From: an uncultured beta proteobacterium
GTDB lineage: Bacteria > Pseudomonadota > Gammaproteobacteria > Burkholderiales > SG8-39
DNA length: 9,522 bases
Direction of reading: 5' to 3'
Assembly (NCBI GenBank): GCA_903868285.1
Contig: CAIPUP010000068.1
Location: forward strand, 1-9,522
The notes beneath the pieces are model-generated. The model saw nothing but the letters and a program-made list of their open reading frames with translations. It was not told the origin of the DNA and made no database searches. Below are positions 6,101 through 9,522 of this stretch, piece by piece; the stretch's first letter is position 1, and every line of letters begins with the position of its first letter. Made by a program: the position numbers and the translations under genes.

Positions 6101-7299
6101 GCGCTTTGCAGCTTGTCGTTGGCAGGACGTTCATCAATCGGCAGGCAAAGTGCTGCCGCAATGACACCCAGGGCGATGGCCATCATCCACACCAGGTCGT
6201 AGCTGCCGGTGTGATCGAAAATCAGACCCGCCAGCCAGGAACCAAAAAAGCCGCCCAGCTGATGCGATAGAAAGCTGATGCCAAAGAGCGTGGTGAGGTG
6301 ACGCACACCGAACAGCTGCGCCACGATGCCGCTGGTGGGTGGCACCGTGCCCAGAAAAATGAAACCCATGATGATGGAAAAGCCATAGGCCAGCGCTGGC
6401 GTGGTGGGTAGCAGCAGCAGCGGTATGAAAATCACCGCGCGTGCGCTGTAGATAGCCACCAGCAGCAGATGCTTGGGCCAGCGCGTACCGGCCCAGCCAA
6501 AGAAGTAGCAACCGAAAATATTGAACAGCCCGATCAAGGCATAGGCCTGCGCGCTCACCAGCGGTGGCAGTCCACGGTCGAGGAAAAACGCTGGCAGGTG
6601 GGTCATGATCAGTGCGACATGAAAGCCGCAGACAAAGTAGCTCAGCGTCAGCAGTACAAAGCCGCGATGCTGGCGTGCGCTGCGTAGTGCCTCGCCTAGA
6701 GATACCGACTCCTTGCCGCGCGTGGCCGCAGGCAGTGGCGGCAACGTGCCCAGGCCGCGTGCCAGCAACATGATGAGCAGCGCGCCGACACTCAGCCAGG
6801 CACAGGTTTCGCGCCAGCCCATCTCGGTCAGCAGATTCATGGTGAAGGGCACCACCAGGAACTGTCCGAATGAACCGCCGGAGGTAATCAGACCGAAGGC
6901 GAAGGTGCGTTTTTCCGGCGCCACCACCCGCGCTGCTGCGCCGAACATCACCGACATGCTGACTGCCGACAGCGCCAGACCCATCAGCAGTCCGAAACTC
7001 AGCGTGATGCTGGTCGGGCCCTGGCTTTGCGAGGCCAGCAGCAGCGACACCGCATACAGTGCGGCACCGGCCAGCGCCACCCGCCAGTGACCATAGCGAT
7101 CGGCGAGGATGCCGGCGAAGGGATTGGACAGGCCGATCACCAGTGTTTGAATCGCCAGTGCCAGACCGAACACCTGCCGGCCCATGTCCAGATCCAGGCT
7201 GATTGGGCGCAGGAACAGCCCCAGGCCCTGACGGATGCCGGCACTCAGGGTCATCAGCACCGCAGCGCAAAGGATGAACAGCCAGACGCTACGTTTCAT
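6097..7299 (-). CDS. MFS transporter, 12-TM, OFA/monocarboxylate-like
   Basis: A 400-residue major facilitator superfamily permease. Hydrophobic segments along the whole length fit 12 membrane helices, with a hydrophilic central loop at about 186-212. The MFS motif A-like loop between helices 2 and 3 is GILADRYGHWRVAL (63-76), with D67, R68 and G70. RQGLGLFLRPISLDLDMGR (23-41) in helix 1 and loop 1 recalls the OFA/MCT-type permeases for organic anions. TFAFGLITSGGSFGQFLVVP (132-151) in helices 4-5 and IFLGTVPPTSGIVAQLFG (314-331) in the second half are also typical of that group. The substrate is not predictable; a small carboxylate is the best guess. It is first in the minus-strand unit, overlapping the HIT gene by 4 bases. 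It diverges from the MATE gene across a 61-base gap. AGAAAG upstream of the ATG is a weak ribosome binding site. Confidence 0.92.
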   Translation of the reverse strand: MKRSVWLFILCAAVLMTLSAGIRQGLGLFLRPISLDLDMGRQVFGLALAIQTLVIGLSNPFAGILADRYGHWRVALAGAALYAVSLLLASQSQGPTSITLSFGLLMGLALSAVSMSVMFGAAARVVAPEKRTFAFGLITSGGSFGQFLVVPFTMNLLTEMGWRETCAWLSVGALLIMLLARGLGTLPPLPAATRGKESVSLGEALRSARQHRGFVLLTLSYFVCGFHVALIMTHLPAFFLDRGLPPLVSAQAYALIGLFNIFGCYFFGWAGTRWPKHLLLVAIYSARAVIFIPLLLLPTTPALAYGFSIIMGFIFLGTVPPTSGIVAQLFGVRHLTTLFGISFLSHQLGGFFGSWLAGLIFDHTGSYDLVWMMAIALGVIAAALCLPIDERPANDKLQSA

Positions 7300-7330
7300 G
7301 AGATTCTTTCTGTTTCACCCTGCAGCTAGT

Positions 7331-7358
7331 CGATCAAACCCAGCCGATCAAACCCAGC
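7331..7358 (+). repeat. 14-bp tandem duplication before the MATE gene
   Basis: CGATCAAACCCAGC is repeated exactly (7331-7344 and 7345-7358), with a 4-base third start (CGAT) running into the MATE ATG at 7361. It takes up nearly half of the 61-base region between the divergent MFS and MATE start codons, which must hold any promoters for both genes. I see no clear -35/-10 pair and no Shine-Dalgarno sequence before the MATE ATG. The duplication may be a paired regulator site or simple slippage. Confidence 0.8.
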
Positions 7359-7360
7359 CG

Positions 7361-8764
7361 ATGTCTTTATCAGCCCAGCCTGTGGATTCCAAACCGTCTG
7401 AACACCCCGCCAGTGCCAGCGCTGCTGCAGCTGCGCATCACCCATTTCTCGAGGGCGCGATTGTGCCGCAGATTCTGCGTCTGGCCGCCCCCAGTGTCAC
7501 CGGTCTGATGGCCTGGACGCTGGCGGTGATCTATGACGGCTGGATCATCGGTGGCCTGGGGGTGGAAGCCTTTGCCGGTGTGGCGCTGGTGCTGCCGCTG
7601 TCGATGATGATGGTGCAGATCTCGCGTGCCGCCTTTGGTGGCGCGCTCGCCGGTGCGGTGGCGCGTGCACTCGGTCGTGGTGATCTTGCCGGGGCCCAGG
7701 CGCGCGCCTTGCACGGCGTGGCGCTGGAGTGTCTGCTGGGCTTGTTGATCGCCATGGCGGGTTTGCTCGGTGGCAGCCAGCTGTTCGCATTGCTTGGCGC
7801 GCGTGGCGCGGTGCTGACTGCGGCCGAGGCCTATGCCCTGCCGGTATTTGCCGGCTGTGGCATCACCTTCTGCATGAACGGGCTGGCCAGCGTGGTGTCG
7901 GGCAGCGGCAATCTGCGCTTGCCGGCGCTGTGCATGATCGGCATCACCCTGCTGCACCTGGCGCTGTGTCCGCTGCTGGTGTTTGGTATGGCCGGCTGGC
8001 CGGGGCTGGGCGTGGCCGGTGCCGGCTGGTCGCTGGTGCTGCTCAACAGCCTGGGTGCGCTGGTGCTGTGGCGCTGGCTGCGACGCAAGGACGCGCCGCT
8101 GCGGCTGGTACCGGGTGGTTTCGATCAGGCTGCGGCGCGCGAGATCCTGCGCCTGGGACTGGCCGCCGGCATCAGCCCGGTGATTTCCAATGGCTGTGTG
8201 CTGGTGTTCGCTGCGCTGGCGGCGCGCTTTGGAACCGATGTGCTGGCAGGCTATGGCATCGGTGCGCGGCTGGAATACATCATGGTGCCGATCGCCTTTG
8301 GCTTTGGTGCGGCCATCGTGCCCCTGGTCGGACGCAATATCGGCGCCGGGCAGGCGGCGCGCGCCGAACGCATCGCCTGGGTTGGTTCGGCGTTGGTGGG
8401 GACGATCTGCGCCGCCATCGGCACGCTGTGCGCGCTCTGGCCATCGCTCTGGAGCGGCCTCTACACCAGTGATCCCGCCGCGGCCGCCGCAGCGGCGCTC
8501 TATCTGCAGACCGTCGGCCCCTGCTATGCCTTGCTGGGTTTTGGCTTGACCTTTTTCATGGGCTGTCAGGGCGCCGGACGGCTGGGCTGGCCGCTCGGTG
8601 GCAGCGTACTGCGACTGTGCATCGCGGTCGGCGCCGGCTCGCTGGTGGTGGGCAGCGGCCAGGGCAACCCGCAGTGGCTCTACCTGGTGGTGATCGCCTC
8701 GCTGCTGGGCTATGTCGGGATGATGGTGGCGGGCACCCTGCGCAGGCCCTGGGCCAGGGTCTGA
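7361..8764 (+). CDS. MATE-family multidrug/toxin efflux transporter
   Basis: A 467-residue inner-membrane MATE (MatE/DinF/NorM superfamily) transporter, expected to export cationic or organic compounds using a Na+ or H+ gradient. After a Ser/Ala-rich cytosolic tail (1-28), two homologous halves of about six helices follow. In the first half PQILRLAAPSVTGLMAWTLA (36-55) begins the first MatE domain, and VARALGRGDLAGAQARALHG (100-119) is the loop after helix 3. In the second half EILRLGLAAGISPVISNG (261-278) opens the second domain, and PLVGRNIGAGQAARAERIAW (321-340) is the matching loop. Total length fits the family. The frame continues upstream to in-frame ATGs at 7235 and 7298, but those lie over the divergent MFS gene, so 7361 is preferred despite no Shine-Dalgarno sequence. 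The drug or metabolite exported is unknown. It converges on the (Fe-S) oxidoreductase gene. Confidence 0.92.
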   Translation: MSLSAQPVDSKPSEHPASASAAAAAHHPFLEGAIVPQILRLAAPSVTGLMAWTLAVIYDGWIIGGLGVEAFAGVALVLPLSMMMVQISRAAFGGALAGAVARALGRGDLAGAQARALHGVALECLLGLLIAMAGLLGGSQLFALLGARGAVLTAAEAYALPVFAGCGITFCMNGLASVVSGSGNLRLPALCMIGITLLHLALCPLLVFGMAGWPGLGVAGAGWSLVLLNSLGALVLWRWLRRKDAPLRLVPGGFDQAAAREILRLGLAAGISPVISNGCVLVFAALAARFGTDVLAGYGIGARLEYIMVPIAFGFGAAIVPLVGRNIGAGQAARAERIAWVGSALVGTICAAIGTLCALWPSLWSGLYTSDPAAAAAAALYLQTVGPCYALLGFGLTFFMGCQGAGRLGWPLGGSVLRLCIAVGAGSLVVGSGQGNPQWLYLVVIASLLGYVGMMVAGTLRRPWARV

Positions 8765-8808
8765 GTCAGGGGCTGACTCAGGGTCTGACTCAGGGTCTGT
8801 GCCAGTGA
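8749..8808 (+). repeat. 12-bp tandem array across the MATE stop codon
   Basis: Five consecutive 12-base units run from 8749: CTGGGCCAGGGT, CTGAGTCAGGGG, CTGACTCAGGGT, CTGACTCAGGGT, CTGTGCCAGTGA. The two central units are identical and the outer ones are diverged. The MATE stop (TGA, 8762-8764) lies in the second unit. The next two units also carry TGA in the MATE frame (8774 and 8786), so the gene ends in three stops spaced 12 bases apart. Another frame reads through as repeats of GL(S/T)Q. Confidence 0.85.
8761..8781 (+). terminator. Possible hairpin at the MATE 3' end
   Basis: CTGAGTCAG (8761-8769) and CTGACTCAG (8773-8781) are exact reverse complements around a GGG loop, so the transcript could fold into a 9-bp stem at the MATE stop codon. 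No U-tract follows, so it is not a standard intrinsic terminator. It may act as a 3'-end stability element or be a by-product of the tandem array, since each unit is itself close to palindromic. Confidence 0.35.
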
Positions 8809-8847
8809 ATGGGGCGAGTCACCCAGGCCAGTCCGCTAAATATTGCG

Positions 8848-8875
8848 TAAGTTATTGATTTTATTGACTTTTTAC
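8848..8875 (-). repeat. AT-rich 28-bp element, copy 2, with IHF-consensus core, at the (Fe-S) oxidoreductase 3' end
   Basis: This is the second copy of the element at 2415-2442; only the base at 8866 differs (G for A). The minus-strand core AATCAATAACTTA (8860-8848) again matches the IHF consensus WATCARNNNNTTR, with an A5 tract at 8873-8869. Here the first bases of the element supply the TAA stop codon (8874-8872) of the oxidoreductase gene. In this copy the single change creates two direct TCAATAA heptamers, start points 9 bases apart. It lies in the convergent gap with the MATE gene. Confidence 0.75.
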
Positions 8876-9522
8876 AGCAACACCCGTTCGATGCCGCCGC
8901 GCTGGACCTTGCCCACATAGTCCTCCATCCAGCTCTCGCCCAATAGTCGTCGCGCCATTTCCACCACGATGTAGTCGGCCTGAACGCCGCTGTCATCGCC
9001 AAAGCGCGCCAGACCCTGCAAACAGGACGGGCAGGAGGTCAGCACTTTGATTGGGGCCTTGGCAACGTCATCGCCAGCACGCAGCGCCAGCGCCCCTTTG
9101 CGCATCTCTTCTTCCTTGCGAAAGCGCACCTGGGTCGAGATGTCCGGCCGGGTCACCGCCAGCGTGCCGGACTCGCCGCAGCAACGCTCGTTCAGCGTCA
9201 CGCTCTGGCCCATCAGGCTGTTCACCACCTTCAGCGGCTGATAGGTCTTCATCGGTGTGTGGCAGGGGTCGTGATACATGTAGCGCGTGCCCGACAGGCC
9301 GTCGAGCTTGACGCCCTTTTCCAGCAGGTATTCATGGATGTCGAGCAGCCGGCAGCCGGGGAAGATCTTGTCGAACTGGTACTGCATCAGCTGATCCATG
9401 CAGGTGCCGCAGGACACCACCACGGTGCGGATATCGAGGTAGTTGAGGGTGTTGGCGACGCGATGGAACAGCACCCGGTTGTCGGTGATGATCTTCTGCC
9501 CGGCCTCCTGTTCGCCGGCCGC
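8872..9522 (-). CDS. C-terminal part of a large FAD/(Fe-S)-binding oxidoreductase (partial)
   Basis: Only the last 216 residues are visible; the frame stays open to the right edge, so the start is outside the window. This part is a CCG (HdrB-like) cysteine-rich domain as in GlpC, GlcF and the D-lactate dehydrogenase Fe-S units. Using visible numbering, motifs are SCGTC (37-41), HDPCH (84-88), ERCCGESG (112-119) and TSCPSC (162-167). CCG cysteines typically bind an Fe-S centre or take part in heterodisulfide or quinone-linked electron transfer. The ending EDYVGKVQRGGIERVLL resembles, from memory, the end of the very large (about 1300-residue) DUF3683 FAD/FMN-binding oxidoreductases of Burkholderiales, which join an FAD-linked oxidase to Fe-S domains. 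A stand-alone GlcF-type subunit is the alternative. Family membership of the CCG domain is clear; the full architecture is inferred. Its stop codon lies inside the AT-rich repeat. Confidence 0.85.
   Translation of the reverse strand, partial: AAGEQEAGQKIITDNRVLFHRVANTLNYLDIRTVVVSCGTCMDQLMQYQFDKIFPGCRLLDIHEYLLEKGVKLDGLSGTRYMYHDPCHTPMKTYQPLKVVNSLMGQSVTLNERCCGESGTLAVTRPDISTQVRFRKEEEMRKGALALRAGDDVAKAPIKVLTSCPSCLQGLARFGDDSGVQADYIVVEMARRLLGESWMEDYVGKVQRGGIERVLL

Noticed and set aside
6134..7270. A second minus-strand frame of 378 codons inside the MFS gene.
   Set aside because: Its product is rich in Arg, Gly, Cys and His with no membrane helices, whereas the other frame gives a full 12-helix permease.
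7370..7957. A minus-strand open frame opposite the start of the MATE gene.
   Set aside because: The product is low-complexity, rich in His, Gln, Arg and Thr, and has no family features; it is an antisense shadow.
2415..8875. The two 28-bp elements as terminal repeats of one mobile element carrying the ubi genes.
   Set aside because: The repeats are direct and no transposase or integrase lies between them. The interior is conserved core metabolism, so a single mobile unit is unlikely.

Overview
The window looks like a piece of a betaproteobacterial chromosome, most likely order Burkholderiales. It is GC-rich, and the gene set HIT protein, DUF971, ubiE, Tim44-domain protein, ubiJ, ubiB is the ubiquinone-biosynthesis neighbourhood I associate with that group. 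This placement rests on remembered gene order and protein motifs; no search was run. There are no rRNA or tRNA genes, CRISPR arrays, transposases or phage genes. Every gap between genes is shorter than 300 bases.

Layout, left to right. The 3' end of a plus-strand gene, probably a polysaccharide deacetylase, meets a minus-strand block. Read in its own direction (right to left), the block is: MFS transporter (7299-6097), HIT-family protein (6100-5594), DUF971 protein (5530-5177), ubiE (5184-4423) and a secreted or membrane Tim44-domain protein (4355-3306). A strong, nearly symmetrical intrinsic terminator follows at 3194-3233. A second unit then runs ubiJ (3098-2448), ubiB (2415-826) and a TPMT-like methyltransferase (811-110). 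Divergent from the MFS gene is a plus-strand MATE-family transporter (7361-8764). It converges on the C-terminal part of a large (Fe-S)-binding oxidoreductase that enters from the right edge on the minus strand.

Functionally the core is aerobic ubiquinone synthesis. UbiE is the C-methyltransferase, UbiJ the lipid-binding accessory factor and UbiB the ABC1/ADCK-type atypical kinase/ATPase. The Tim44-domain protein lies between ubiE and ubiJ, which are direct neighbours in E. coli. The terminator puts it at the tail of the ubiE-side unit. The MFS-HIT and DUF971-ubiE pairs overlap by 4 and 8 bases, which points to translational coupling.

The least explained signal is a pair of 28-bp AT-rich elements (2415-2442 and 8848-8875), 27/28 identical, in the same orientation and 6.4 kb apart. 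Both sit against the 3' end of a minus-strand gene and both contain a perfect match to the IHF consensus. Other small-scale structures are a 12-bp tandem array across the MATE stop codon, a 14-bp tandem duplication just before the MATE start, and an 18-bp tandem repeat in the N-terminal tail of the methyltransferase. I see no clear evidence of a new multi-gene system; most of the window is recognisable core metabolism.
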